A DNA stretch of 64,000 nucleotides. Origin: Sthenelais limicola (Eukaryota; Annelida; Polychaeta; Phyllodocida; Sigalionidae). Below are positions 44,083 through 55,214 of this stretch, in pieces (the first letter of the stretch is position 1; each line of letters starts with the position of its first letter). The notes below the pieces were generated by a model that saw nothing but the letters and a program-made list of their open reading frames with translations, searched no databases and was not told the DNA's origin. Location: assembly GCA_942159475.1 (NCBI GenBank), contig OW804096.1, forward strand, positions 137,401,791-137,465,790, in the 5' to 3' direction. A program made the position numbers and the translations under genes.

Positions 44083-44308
44083 ATTAGTCTGTCCCGTCCT
44101 ACAGTTTTGATCCTATTCTTGTCATTATATAATATCATAATATTAGTAGTATATAGTATATAATAGTATATGATAAACACGATTATATTCTACGACTTCA
44201 ATACATTAGCAAAAATTGAAGCTTTCGCACTTAAACACTCTGGTGTTTGGTCTGACCTCACATTGATCATGCCCATAGGAATATGTAATGTAAATTATGT
44301 CAACAAAT

Positions 44309-44706
44309 GTGATGTGCTTTAAGAAAATGAGTCACTAAAAATGGATTCTGAGATATCATTATAATTTGAAAGGATGAGATCAAGCCGATTCTAATGATAG
44401 TAAACAATAGGACATCTAGGAAGTATTTCTATATTTTAAGTTTGATATTTTTATTTTTGAAAAAAAAGTTTGCATTTCTGTGTGAACATTCACTAGTCAA
44501 GTAACTAAATATAATCTATGAGATGACCTTCGAAATGCATGAATATATTCAATACACTGTCCTAAAATTTGGTACATGGATTCATGCTACAATAAGCACT
44601 AAACACCCCAAAAATGACAACATTCCCACAAAGACATCCTGTGAATAAAACACTTAGAAAAATAACAATTTTACGACTTGTGCCTCATTTTCCTGACACA
44701 CATCAC
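44309..44706 (-). repeat. MITE-C copy overlapping the stop of the PLAT-EGF gene
   Basis: Both termini present; AAAT flanks on both sides (44305-44308 and 44707-44710). Its right terminus GTGATG (minus strand) supplies the TGA stop of the PLAT-EGF gene, and its AATAAA-containing AAAAATAAAAAT run (about 44452) may serve as poly(A) signal. Confidence 0.9.
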
Positions 44707-46454
44707 AAATATTGAAACAATAGACGAACCAATAATGTAATAACTGATAGGAACCCAGCCTCCAGTTGCATTGCATTGTTAATCTGCAGTGGTGTCATAG
44801 TTGTCGGTATCAGTTTGTTACTGCCTCTATCCGTGACCTTTTTCTTGTCAATTTCATTCTCGATTTTCTCCGCCTTGTCCTTTAGTTTCTGCGCTTGATC
44901 AACACTCCCAGGAAATTTACCTATTTTAAATTCTTGGCTCCCTCCTGAAGGCGGAGGCGGAGGTAATCCGAATTTAACAGAAGCTGGAGAGTTTGACGAA
45001 TCAGGGATATCGGGGAATGGTCTTCGTATGTAAGGGCAATCCTCGTCCTTGCCGTTCTTGCTACTGCAGAGACATCTATAGCCTCCTGACGGAACCTCTA
45101 GGCAGGTGGCGCCATCTGGGCACATATTGGCCACACAGGAACCGCTCCTCACCTCGCAGCGGTCGCCCGTGTAACTAGTCAAACAGAAACACATAGAACT
45201 TGTCTTTGCATCGCCTAATGGTAAACATCGCCCGTCGTTTAAACAAGGACTTGGACTGCAAACTTTAATCTTAGCTGCGCATTGAAAACCATGAAAACCA
45301 GGCTGGCAATAGCATTTAAAACTTCCCCAAAGATTTTCGCAAGTGGCTCCGTTTTTGCAATAGATGCTTCTACTCGAACACTCATCGATGTCAAATTGGC
45401 ATCTTTGTCCCCAGAAACCAGTCGGACATACACACCTATAGCCACCTTTTAGGTTCAGACAAGTTCCTCCGTTTTGACAGGAATTAATGGGAGATAGGCA
45501 TTCATTGATATCTTGGCAATATGGACCGTAGTATCCTATGGGACACTCACAAGTAAATCCTCCTTGTACGTTGACACAAGTGGCATTTAAAGAACAGGTG
45601 TTCCCTCCTCCAGAGCACTCATCAACATCTTCCTCGCAATTTTCTCCGTTCCAGCCAACGCCACAAATACACTTGAACGAATTATAACCGACTTTCTTCA
45701 TCCAGTGACCATTATTCGAGCACAAATGAGACATTTCGTCACAGATTGTGTCGCCATCTGGTGATTTGGCACCGCCGCTGCAGTTTGGAAACAGTTCTGC
45801 ACATGTAAAGTCCATAGAGTTGTTATTATGACAGATGCACTCATACCCAGGCATAGTATTCCAGCACATAGTTCCATTTTTACAAGTACTTCTGTTAGTC
45901 AGGCATTCATTAATGTCTAGTTCGCAGAATCGTCCTTCCCATCCGTCTAAACATTGACATGTGAAGTCATCACCCAAACCTACACATTCTGCATCGTTCT
46001 TGCAAGGATTTATCGAGCAATTATGAATATTATCCTCAAAAGTCTTTTCTTTGATCGATGCTTTTTCGGATTGGCTATGATGCACCATACAGCTGCAATC
46101 AAATATCAAATTATTTCCCCTGATATTGTCATAAATCACTAATTTCATGAAGGGATAAGATTGGGTTAGATTGCCATCATTTCCAACGGTAACTTTTGTA
46201 ATAGAACCTAAGTCCGATTGAACTCCAATTTTATAAAGATATCCAGAATTTGATATGTATCCTCCGTGATAAAATCTATTTATAGAATAGTTTTGATAGC
46301 TTCCTTCAAGGCTAATGGTTATATTTGGGTCGGTCGTTCCGAGCGTCCACGATCCGGTGTGAAACGCTAAGAAATAGGCGTCATTTCCTGAGCAGACGGC
46401 AATTAAGCTGCTGAAAAGAATTAGCGCTAAAAGCGCGGGAGAATTTCCTTCCAT
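44703..46454 (-). CDS. secreted/GPI-anchored PLAT + EGF-repeat protein
   Basis: 583 codons in one exon. The ATG at 46454 is preceded by an in-frame TAA and by a likely 3' splice site (CTCTCTGTTAATTGCAG, about 46491), so a 5' leader exon probably exists. Signal peptide 1-23; residues about 26-126 fit a PLAT/LH2 beta-sandwich (AFHTGSWTLGTTDPNITISL, DLGSITKVTVGNDG, FDCSCMV), usually a lipid- or protein-binding module. Eight EGF-like modules follow (about 146-473); modules at 183, 276, 315 and 354 start with DINEC/DVDEC/DIDEC, the calcium-binding form. Then PPPPPSGG, a charged helical stretch (QKLKDKAEKIENEIDKKK) and a hydrophobic C-terminus (GFLSVITLLVRLLFQYL) that suits a GPI signal. Several N-glycosylation sites lie in the PLAT part. 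Likely an adhesion or matrix protein; no orthologue recognised. Confidence 0.8.
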   Translation of the reverse strand: MEGNSPALLALILFSSLIAVCSGNDAYFLAFHTGSWTLGTTDPNITISLEGSYQNYSINRFYHGGYISNSGYLYKIGVQSDLGSITKVTVGNDGNLTQSYPFMKLVIYDNIRGNNLIFDCSCMVHHSQSEKASIKEKTFEDNIHNCSINPCKNDAECVGLGDDFTCQCLDGWEGRFCELDINECLTNRSTCKNGTMCWNTMPGYECICHNNNSMDFTCAELFPNCSGGAKSPDGDTICDEMSHLCSNNGHWMKKVGYNSFKCICGVGWNGENCEEDVDECSGGGNTCSLNATCVNVQGGFTCECPIGYYGPYCQDINECLSPINSCQNGGTCLNLKGGYRCVCPTGFWGQRCQFDIDECSSRSIYCKNGATCENLWGSFKCYCQPGFHGFQCAAKIKVCSPSPCLNDGRCLPLGDAKTSSMCFCLTSYTGDRCEVRSGSCVANMCPDGATCLEVPSGGYRCLCSSKNGKDEDCPYIRRPFPDIPDSSNSPASVKFGLPPPPPSGGSQEFKIGKFPGSVDQAQKLKDKAEKIENEIDKKKVTDRGSNKLIPTTMTPLQINNAMQLEAGFLSVITLLVRLLFQYL

Positions 46455-46499
46455 ATTCCTTGTCACTTTCAGATCTTTCGTACAGAATTATGACTGCAA

Positions 46500-46985
46500 T
46501 TAACAGAGAGAAATCAACCCATTTGAATCCATTTCAGAGGGATCCTGCTAGGCTCAATAATACTGCGTTCTTGTTTAATATCATGAGATTTAAGTGGAAG
46601 CTTAGAGGTTAGAGGAGAAGGTAGCTCACGGAACTTCTAAGAATACATTGGTTCCTTGAGGCGTATGTATATGGTTCAGGACTGCCATACCTGTACAATT
46701 AATTGCCTTGCAAAAGTTCACAAATTTAGAAAATCTGGTATTTCAGAGAAATATTGCAGTTATTTGCTTGAATTCGACATCTCACAAAAACATACAATTA
46801 TATGCGATGAAAATTTTCCATTTTAATGTCTTTAATGTTTGACCTTTTATTATTTTGTAGTTAATTAATTGTACATGTGCTAGGTACCGACCCCAAGTAG
46901 GTGCCAACAAAACTGTTCTAAGCTCTGATAGAGAGGGATTAGTTCACTGTCGAGGACACGGATATACATAACATGATTACATATA
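46500..46985. other. upstream of the PLAT-EGF gene; nothing else seen
   Basis: Probable intron or promoter of the minus-strand gene. I see no clear TATA box. Confidence 0.3.
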
Positions 46986-46988
46986 TGG

Positions 46989-47219
46989 GCAAGATGTCCA
47001 GAAAATGTACAATTGGCAGCTGTACACATTAAATAAATTATGCCAAATTAGACTGCAATTTGGTCAATACTAGGTAAATTGGAGTATATTCGGCATTGCA
47101 TTGATTCTAGCAATCTGTTTGGTTAGGTTGAACTCTATTTTGAACTTTATTCTCATCTGAAATTTGGGTTATTTGAGAAGATTGGCGAAGTTGAATTGTA
47201 CAATATCTGGCGAATTCAC
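46989..47219 (+). repeat. MITE-A copy, complete
   Basis: GGGCAAGATGTCCAG at the left, GGCGAATTCACCC at the right, ATAT on both sides. 47220-48071 beyond it has only a T-rich run (47505-47530) and no gene. Confidence 0.82.
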
Positions 47220-48071
47220 CCATATACCAAACTAATCGCACAGTTCTCTTTAGTACTCGACCAACCAGACATCCCATAATCATTGTATAATGCACATTTT
47301 GGACGCAATCTATCCAAATAATTGCATAGTATTGGTGGTTATTCAGGGTAAGCGACCTGTGACCAATTTAGGCAAACTTATCCCAAAATAAAGTAAATAA
47401 ACTAGCAATTATATATTTTGGCATCACGTTTTAGAGTCTTGAGGAATGAATTTACAAATTAAACGGTCTCCTCGGCTGTTCAGTTTGTCCTTTTGGTTTT
47501 TTGGATTTTTTTTTTGTTTTTTTTTTTGTTTTATTGATTGTATTACTAACAACATTGGGCTTGCTCCTTTTTTCAGGTTATTAGTTTACGCAAATTAATA
47601 CTCTTGAATATTTGAAATATATCTGGCCAGTAGTTACAAAAATGAGACAATTGTATTGATGAATTAATTTAACAGCCAGTCAATCTAGAACATACATAAC
47701 ATAGATGATCGTATATATGATACATGTATTGTTGATCCATATAATTATTGTTTCGCTTGTTCCAGAATGGAATAGGCTAATCAAACATTGTTTTCTCTAC
47801 GAATCATGTATTTAATATAGATAACACAGTATAAATTCAATACTGGTGTAGGAAATATTTCATACCAATAATGCTGCAATCTGGTATTGGACAATTAGAG
47901 CCGCCTGATCTACTTTAATAAATCTAAGACTATATTTGGATCAAACTGAAGGATCAATGTTCAATAATGCTAATAATAGGATTTATTTTGCATTTGAGCC
48001 AAAGGTCCTCGGGCGGGGTTAATACGGTCAAGCAATAGAGGCTTTGAAGGTGTCTCTAGGCTTGTCATAAT

Positions 48072-48255
48072 AGGGTAGTTGCATATCCATCTTGATTCGC
48101 ATGGAATCATGGAAGTAATAGTACAGTATACAATCTATAAAAAAACATGTTATCGTTAGGATGGTTTGCCAGATGAGAAGGAATATATATTCTCCTCATC
48201 ATCATATTTGAGAGGATTGGTGAAGGTGAATTGTACGTTTTCTGAAAATCTGACC
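48072..48255. repeat. MITE-B left part joined to MITE-A right end
   Basis: 48072-48165 is the start of a minus-oriented MITE-B; 48200-48255 is the last 55 bp of a MITE-A (GAATTGTACGTTTTCTGAAA). Confidence 0.65.
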
Positions 48256-48283
48256 CATATGTGATTTGCTTCAAGAGAATACA

Positions 48284-48610
48284 TGGAGAAAAACAGGATG
48301 CTGACAAAGAAGGGTGGATTGGCCGTCATCATATGAATCAGCTGACAATCTATACTCATCTAAGATCATCTATAATGCTGATGAGACTTTATTATAGAGC
48401 CACCACTGATGGTACATTGGCGTTAAAAAAGGAAGCTCTTTATGGATCCTAGAAAGCCATGGATGAGATTACAGCGCTTACATGTTCCAACATGACAGGG
48501 ACAGACAAGAAGAAGCTGTTGGTAAAAGTGCCAATCCAAGATGTTTCAAAAGAATAAATCAAACAAGCCTTCCTGTGATTTACAAGAACAACAAAACCCA
48601 TAGCTCATAG
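48284..48610 (+). pseudogene. Tigger/pogo-type transposase fragment
   Basis: Translated in pieces it shows GEKQDADKEG, then IIYNADET (the region of the first catalytic Asp of pogo DDE transposases), and after a frameshift LYYRATTDGTLALKKEALYGS, stop, KAMDEITALTCSNMTGTDKKKLLV, the diagnostic core of Tigger proteins. Two or more stops and one frameshift make it a pseudogene. The DNA-binding N-terminus and the rest of the catalytic domain are missing. Pogo-type elements duplicate TA, unlike the neighbouring MITE-A, so it is not obviously their source. Confidence 0.75.
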
Positions 48611-48743
48611 TTCTGATCTCTATAATTATGAGAAGTTTCTCAGCTCACTGAGATACCACTCTTGTTAGCCAAATGTGTGCTAGAACTTGTGACTAGACTT
48701 GTGTGCTAGAACTCAGACTGAGTTCATACTGAAACCATTCATG

Positions 48744-48976
48744 GGTCAAATCTTTAGAAAATGTACAATTGTCCTTCACCAATCCTCTCAAATAACCCAA
48801 ATTTAAGGCAAAAATCAGGTTCAAAATACAGTTCAACATAACCAGACAGATTTATTGAATGAAAACGATACAGAATATACTCAGATGTAGCTAGTATTTA
48901 TCAATCTTCACTATAATTTAGCAGAATTTGATAGATGTGTAGAACTGTAGATTGTGCATTTTCTGAAAATCTTACC
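48744..48976 (-). repeat. MITE-A copy, complete
   Basis: GGGTCAAATCTTTAG to AAATCTTACCC, TCAT on both sides. 48977-49419 contains a unit of the 69-bp satellite near 49107 and no gene. Confidence 0.85.
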
Positions 48977-49419
48977 CTCATGTGAGATCACAAAAACCTC
49001 ACCCAGATCTCACTGTTCTGATGTCTTTGAAGTTTTTGAACTCATAGCAAGATCTACACGACTGCACTTTTAGCTGGGATGCCACAACAAATAATCTTAC
49101 CGAATTTACTCATATCATCACTTATAGGACTAGATTCATCAATATTCTGCTGCTGTTATATGTTTATATAATGATTCGAATTGAACCAGCCGAGAAAAAA
49201 CGGCCACCGGCAAGCGATAACAAGTGAAGTTGTCATAGGAAGGGATTCGGGTGAATCCTCCAAATACAAATGAGGACGTTTTAGAAGGCCTGTAGGAAAA
49301 ACAATTGTACAAAACCCTCCAAGATGTTGGTCAAACAACTTTTAGATGGGTTGGAATCGAACAGAAACTAGTAAATATTCAGTTTTTGACTGATGCTAAC
49401 CGAGAGTGTAGCTTTAACT

Positions 49420-49830
49420 ATGAGCCTAATTTAGTCCATTTGACTAAATGTGTAGAGCTACCAATAGGGGATTTGTATAGCCACCATTTTGAATCTTGAT
49501 TCGCATGGATTCATGGCAATAATGGTACAGTATAGAATCTATAGAAAACATGTTCAGCATATATTTATCAACGATCTAATTAATGTCAATATCCATGTGA
49601 TTTACATGTTTCCATAACACAAGCCTCCATCTTTCCCATGATGCATTTGGTTTTCATAGATCATTATTAAAAGCAATGATATTGGTGAAAACATTCTTGC
49701 AATTTTAGTTAAAACTGTTGCAAATACTTGTATGTCGGATTTCAACCGAATCCATCCCAGCATGCACTGCAGTAGATATGCGGAGTGAGACATGCACATC
49801 CCCTATTGTACATTTTCTGACGACCAGATA
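49420..49830 (-). repeat. MITE-A remnant carrying a MITE-B at a fixed site
   Basis: MITE-A parts at 49420-49465 (ending TAGAGCTACCAAT) and 49805-49830 (ATTGTACATTTTCTGA). The MITE-B between them (49466-49804, minus) sits at the same nucleotide and in the same direction as in the copy at 58109. Confidence 0.85.
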
Positions 49831-49977
49831 TTTAAGGTTATATAACACTCTCCACATCTATAGGGGGTCAAACAACTACGAGCTCATAGTTGATCGATTA
49901 ATCAATTGGGTTTTGCTGGGTAATATGGTGCTTGAGACTATCTTCGGTAGTGATCATAGGCCAAGGCAATGACATAT

Positions 49978-50470
49978 GTGATGTGTTTCAGGAAAATGAG
50001 TCAGAAGTCGCAAAATTGATGTTTTTCAAAGTGTTTTTGTACAAGATCTCTTTATTGAAATGTTCTGATCCTTTTTAGGAAAATTAGTCATAAGTCGCAA
50101 AATATGGATTTTGAGATATCATCATATTTGAAAAGAGGAGATCAAGCTGATTCCAATGATTGTAAACATGAAGGGCATTTAAGAAGTGTTTCTATATTTT
50201 ATGTTTGATATTTTTATTTTTGAAAAAAAAGTTTGCAATGTTTCTGGATGGGTATATGTGTAAAGTAACTAAATATACTCCATATGAAGGCCTTCAAAAT
50301 GCAAGCATATATTTAATACAATGTCCTGAAATTTGTTACATGGATTCATACGACTATAAGTGTTAAACCGTCTAAAGATCAGAACAATTCAATAAAGAGA
50401 TCTTATGATAAAAACACTTTGAAAAATATCAATTTTGCGACTTAGGACTCACTTTCCTGGAACACATCTC
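49978..50470. repeat. MITE-C head-to-head: partial copy plus full copy
   Basis: 49978-50072 is the left 95 bp of a plus-oriented MITE-C; 50073-50470 is a whole minus-oriented one. The outer ends are inverse copies over about 95 bp; ATAT on both outer sides shows that the compound was inserted as a unit. A MITE-A end (50500-50524) follows. Confidence 0.8.
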
Positions 50471-50789
50471 ATATATGACACACTGCATGAGGTACATATG
50501 ACATTTTCTGAAAACCTGACCCATATAGGTAAGTTATTGTGGGCAAGTGAACAAAGAGGTACTGAGCGACTATTAACCATAATCATGTTTTATAAAAACA
50601 AAGACTTTATGTATGTATTTTCTAAAAAACAAAACTTTATATATGATCAAAATATTTGTAGGAAATGGATCTCTCAGGAAGACCTGCTCAGGCAGAGAGT
50701 AGTATCCCATTTCGGAATGTTATTTGTTTCTGAATAAAAATGCAATATATATACTGAGGTACAGCAAGGCGTCCATCTATAGGTGTTAT

Positions 50790-50935
50790 GTAGTAGAGTG
50801 CAACAGCAGGTAGACAAGCAGCAGGAGCAGATGGTGCGGCGGCGGGGGGTCTGCTCCTCACTGCGTGGGAGGAGACCATCTGCTCTACCTCTGCTCCTGG
50901 TCCAGCTGCTCACCTGCTCCTCACACTGCAGCAAC
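50790..50935. repeat. GC-rich imperfect palindrome
   Basis: GGAGCAGATGGT (about 50824) and ACCATCTGCTC (about 50875) form an inverted repeat in CAG/CTG-rich sequence. It is unlike its AT-rich surroundings. Not coding as far as I can tell. Confidence 0.4.
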
Positions 50936-50949
50936 AGCAACAAGTATAG

Positions 50950-51362
50950 GGGTCAGATTTTCAGAAAATATACAATTCGTTTTCACCAATCCTCTCAAAT
51001 AACTCACATTTAAGACAAAAATGAGCTTCAAAATGAAGTTTAACATAACAGAACTGATACTTTAAATCAATACGATACCAAAAAAATACTCAGTTATATC
51101 CGGTATTAATCTATTTTTAGCCAAATTTAGCAGAATTGCCTTATTGTGTAGAGCTGGCAATTGTACACATTTAGTTAGTTCTGCTAAATTAAGCTGAAAT
51201 TTGGTCAATACTAGGTAAATTCGAGTATATTTGGCATTGCATTGATTCTAGCAATCTGTTTGGTTAGGTTGAACTGTATTTTGAACTTTATTTTCGTCTG
51301 AAATTTGCGTTATTTGAGCGGATTGGGGGAGTAAATTGTACATTTTCTGAAAATCTGACCCA
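50950..51362. repeat. fused head-to-head MITE-A dimer
   Basis: A minus-oriented copy (50950-51165) runs without a gap into a plus-oriented copy (to 51362) through GGCAATTGTACACATTTAG; the two inner termini are lost. Confidence 0.75.
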
Positions 51363-51574
51363 TATAGGCAAGTTATTGTGGGCAAGTGTGGAACAAAGTA
51401 TCAATGAAAGGAGTTGACTGGGGGTTTAGGCATTGGTGCATATAGTTTCAATATTTTATTTAGTAGTTATACATGATTTATGGGACATTTCTAACATTGC
51501 CAGCACTGCCTGCCAGGACATGGAAAGCGATTACAGGAGAGTGCTGAAGATAGAACTAAGAATCTATACTATAT

Positions 51575-51962
51575 GTGATGTGTTTCAGAAAAATTAGTCA
51601 CAAGTCGCAAAATTGATATTTTTCAAAGTGTTTTTATCATAAGATCTCTTTATTGGAATGTTCTGATCTTTAGACGGTTTAACACTTATAATCATATGAA
51701 TCCGTGTACTAAATTTCAGGACATTGTATTGAATATAATCTTGCGTTTTGAAGGCCTTTGTATGAAGTATATTTAGTTACTTTACTGGTAATTACCCATC
51801 CAGAAATGTTGCAAACTCTTTTCTTCAAAAATAAAAATATCAAACTTAAAATACAGAAATACATATTAGGTGTTCTAGTGTTTACTATCATTATAATTGG
51901 CTTAATCTCCTCTTTTCAAATATGGTGATAGACTTATGACTTATTTTCCTAAAACGGATCAC
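51575..51962 (+). repeat. MITE-C copy, complete
   Basis: GTGATGTGTTTCAGAAAAAT to GGATCAC, ATAT on both sides. 51963-52780 holds no gene recognised. Confidence 0.88.
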
Positions 51963-52780
51963 ATATCTTACTCTCAGTCATCCTTTCATTCCCAACATTC
52001 TGAAATAGCATTCTTAGGGAAAGGATATTGAGTCGCTGAAATGGCTCATTAAATGAAATGACTGCAAAACAATATATAAATTCAGGATTGGTTATAACAA
52101 TAGTAAGTCAAGGCTTTTAAAGTCAACAGCTAATCTTAACTTTAATGTCATAATCTAGTACAAGGACCTATAAATAGACATACTTGAAGATTATGATTGT
52201 CAGCAAATAACCACAAGATTTTATAGTAGCTAGTAGACAAATATAAATCCTCATGAATAGTAGATCATTTAATAACACCCTCAACGAAAGATTATAACGT
52301 TTCCATGGGAGTGAATGAAGAACATACTTAGGGACGCAAGTATAAAGATACAATGAAATAAGACAGATCACAGAGTAGGGCAATTTAAAATTATTGTAAT
52401 ACAGCTATGCGTTCTCTTTCATTTTGTCCAAAATCGGATCTTTATTCAATAGAGGCACATAGGTCTAAACGAAAACACAACACATCAAGATGAAAATTAT
52501 GGATGCCTGATCCCTTACATTTTTAAAAGGAGGAATTTGGCTGATCAAATTCACAAAAAAACAATTTGACGTAATTTATCAATTACAAATTTTGGATCAT
52601 TTGGACGTTATCTTTCTGAAGGAGTTTCTTCGTTTTATATTTTTTTTCAGTTTTTTTTGACACACAAGTGAAGAACAGCCTTAACTTAAGAGCTATGGGT
52701 TCTTTGTAAAGATGTGAACTGTTTTTCTTGTCCAATAACAACATTTCACCAGAAAAGAAAAAAATACCGACCGTGTTGTA

Positions 52781-53286
52781 GTGGTAAGAGCTATAGACGG
52801 GCAGAGTGCAGAAGCTGATGAAGCGGGGCTGCTGAGACTGCTTAGTACTGCCCAGCGCAACAACATCCCCACCTCCACTATCAGCCGGGCAGAGAGGCAG
52901 AGAGAGAGAGCACTCACAGTGCAGTAGCAGGCAGAGCGAGTTGAACCGGGAGCGAGCTAGAGAAGAGACAGCAACATCTGACATCTGGTTGTGAAATACA
53001 CACACAAAACTAGCATTTACTGGATCGTATAGCCAACTAACCAACCCCAGGGCGGGTGTATTTACCCCCTGACCACCCCCTGCTACTGCTTTTTACCCCT
53101 ACATCAATATATCCCCTTCGTCAATATCTCCTCCTATACCTCAACCCACCCACACACTCGCATTCATTATCACTCCACAAGCTCGCCCTCCTCCTTCTCC
53201 TCTGCTTTGCCGCGGCGGTGACCAGGATACCAGTGAACTCTATACCACCTAGACGCTAGTTCTAACTTCTAGGGACTATAATCAAA
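52781..53286 (+). promoter_or_regulatory. probable promoter/5' leader of the exon at 53287
   Basis: GC-richer than its surroundings (52790-52960), with a GAGAGAGAG run and, from 53060, pyrimidine-rich sequence leading to CCGCGGCGGTGACC and the ATG. No TATA box seen. Assigned as a leader from position and composition only. Confidence 0.35.
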
Positions 53287-53439
53287 ATGTCAGCGACGAG
53301 ACTCTTGAGTGATAAGGCCTCTGCATGGATGCTTCTAGGAATCCTAGCACTTCTAGGCGCCACAGATGTGACACTGGCTTTCCCTACCTACGAAGACACA
53401 GATTTTCAAGAATTGAAAAATATCCTGGAACAGGCTAAG
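53287..53439 (+). CDS. first coding exon of a secreted protein
   Basis: 51 codons from an ATG in good context (ATCAAAATG) to a donor (AAG|GTAGGA) in phase 0. Residues 1-31 form a signal peptide (core WMLLGILALLGATDVTLA), followed by an acidic, helix-prone start of the mature protein (FPTYEDTDFQELKNILEQAK). Small secreted precursors such as neuropeptides often have a first exon like this, but I recognise no family and found no second exon in the window. The frame stays open past the donor for 69 more codons, which look non-coding. Confidence 0.5.
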
Positions 53440-54307
53440 GTAGGATTGATATGTTTTACGATTTTTTTAATGAAATTTGTTTGTACATGGAAGAATCACG
53501 ATGGATCGTTGATGGAATGGTTGGGTTTGCTCCATCTAGGAATCTTCCAGGAAGGTGTCACTCGGTGTGACAGCTGTTTTGTGACAGTGACAGATGACTT
53601 GACGGTGCGCCTTTTGTTTACGTCACATATGATGGAGATTTCTAATTAAGAATTAATGGGTTGAGGTATGTACTCACACTGGGAGGCTACGTGTGTATCG
53701 CAGGGACATATAAGATGTTAAATTCTCGTGAAACGACAGGAATGCAATATGTTAACTGCGTAACTTTACCCATAGTATTCATTCCATATGGATCGTGGGG
53801 GCGGATCTAGGATCTTAAAAACGGGAGAGGAGAAGGAGGGCGGGCAACATTTGATTTCTAGGAAGAAATAATTGAATATAAATTACATGAAATGATGATA
53901 TTATCGTTACCAGAGTTGGAATAGAACATTAATATATTTTTATTTCAATCTGTTGTGTTACAATGCAATGTGTATCCAATTAAGTGGCTTCAGGTTTATA
54001 TATGCCCACACCAATAAACAATTCTCCTTTCTCTCTGTTAACTCTTTAATTTTATCTACACATTTAATACATTCTGCTAAATTAGACTCAGACTCTGTGT
54101 TCCTTGTTAGAATAATCTCCAGTATTCAAGAGAGTAAATGAATGAATAATCTACACTAAGGGTCGAGAATTAGGAAGAATAAATAAGTAAATAAATGTAC
54201 TATTTTAAAAGAACTGTTATTTTGATTGAGTTTGCTGGAGTACAGCCTTAACAGATATATACCAAATGAAATAGGAATTGTTTTAATTAAGTATTTTTCG
54301 CTTCAAC

Positions 54308-54650
54308 TTGTGATCTGTTTCAGCAAAATAAGTCATAAGTCGCATAAAATAGATTTACCATCCCCATTTACCATAGAGATACCATCAGCGGATTCTAATG
54401 ATAGTAAACGTTAGGACATTTAATAAGTTTTTCTGTATTTTCTATTTTTATTTTTGAGAAAAATGTTTGTTATATTTCGGAGTGGACAATTACTAGTACA
54501 GTAGCTAGATAGACTCTATAGGACAACCTTAAAAATATCCAATCCACATTCTTGAAATTTAGGAAATGCATTCATAGGACGTTAAACGGTACATACCACA
54601 AAGATGGAGATCTAGTGAATAAAACACATTGAAAAATAACAATTTACAGA
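54308..54650 (-). repeat. MITE-C copy, right end lost
   Basis: GTGATCTGTTTCAGC and CATAAGTCGCATAAAATAG at the left; the copy fades at AATAAAACACATTGAAAAAT. 53440-54307 before it holds no gene except a possible MITE-A trace near 54056. Confidence 0.7.
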
Positions 54651-54972
54651 GCAGCCATGTGCCCAGGTGCGAGATCTGTTTCTCAGCATAGTAAAATAAT
54701 AGTTGGTGTTAGCAGAATTTAAGTGACAAGTAAAACATTAGTTGGTGTAAGCAGGATTTACGTGACAACTATATCAGTTACGTTACGTCTGCCCTCCACT
54801 TACTCCTCTCAAGTCTCCCTTAGCCACCTGGTGTTTGGCAAACAAACCACTTTACACGTGCTCGTTACACATATAAACATTCTCCTCTACTACATGGATC
54901 AGTTACTTCTCCTCCTCCCATTGCATCGACTTTGTTTCATTCTCAATCTCCTGCTCCAGCATGTGAGTGAAA

Positions 54973-55209
54973 TAGCCCGAAAATGTACAATTCGTCTTCA
55001 CTAATCCTCTCAAATAGCCCAAACTTAGTACAAGGCTCGTACATGAATCAGGTTCAAAATACAGTCCAACCTAACCAAACTGATTGCTAGAATCAATGCA
55101 ATTCCGAATATACTCGAAATTATCAAATATTGGCCGAATTACAGCCTAATTTAACTGATTTTACTAAATGTGTACAGCTGCTAATTGTACATTTCCTGAA
55201 AACCTGACC
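54973..55209 (-). repeat. MITE-A copy with a short insertion
   Basis: AATAGCCCGAAAATGTACAA at the left, CTGAAAACCTGACCC at the right, with about 15 extra bases (TACAAGGCTCGTACAT) inside. Confidence 0.8.
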
Positions 55210-55214
55210 CATAT

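Noticed and set aside
48284..48744. Tigger relic as the autonomous parent of MITE-A
   Set aside because: It lies outside the neighbouring MITE-A ends, and MITE-A duplicates 4 bp, not TA.
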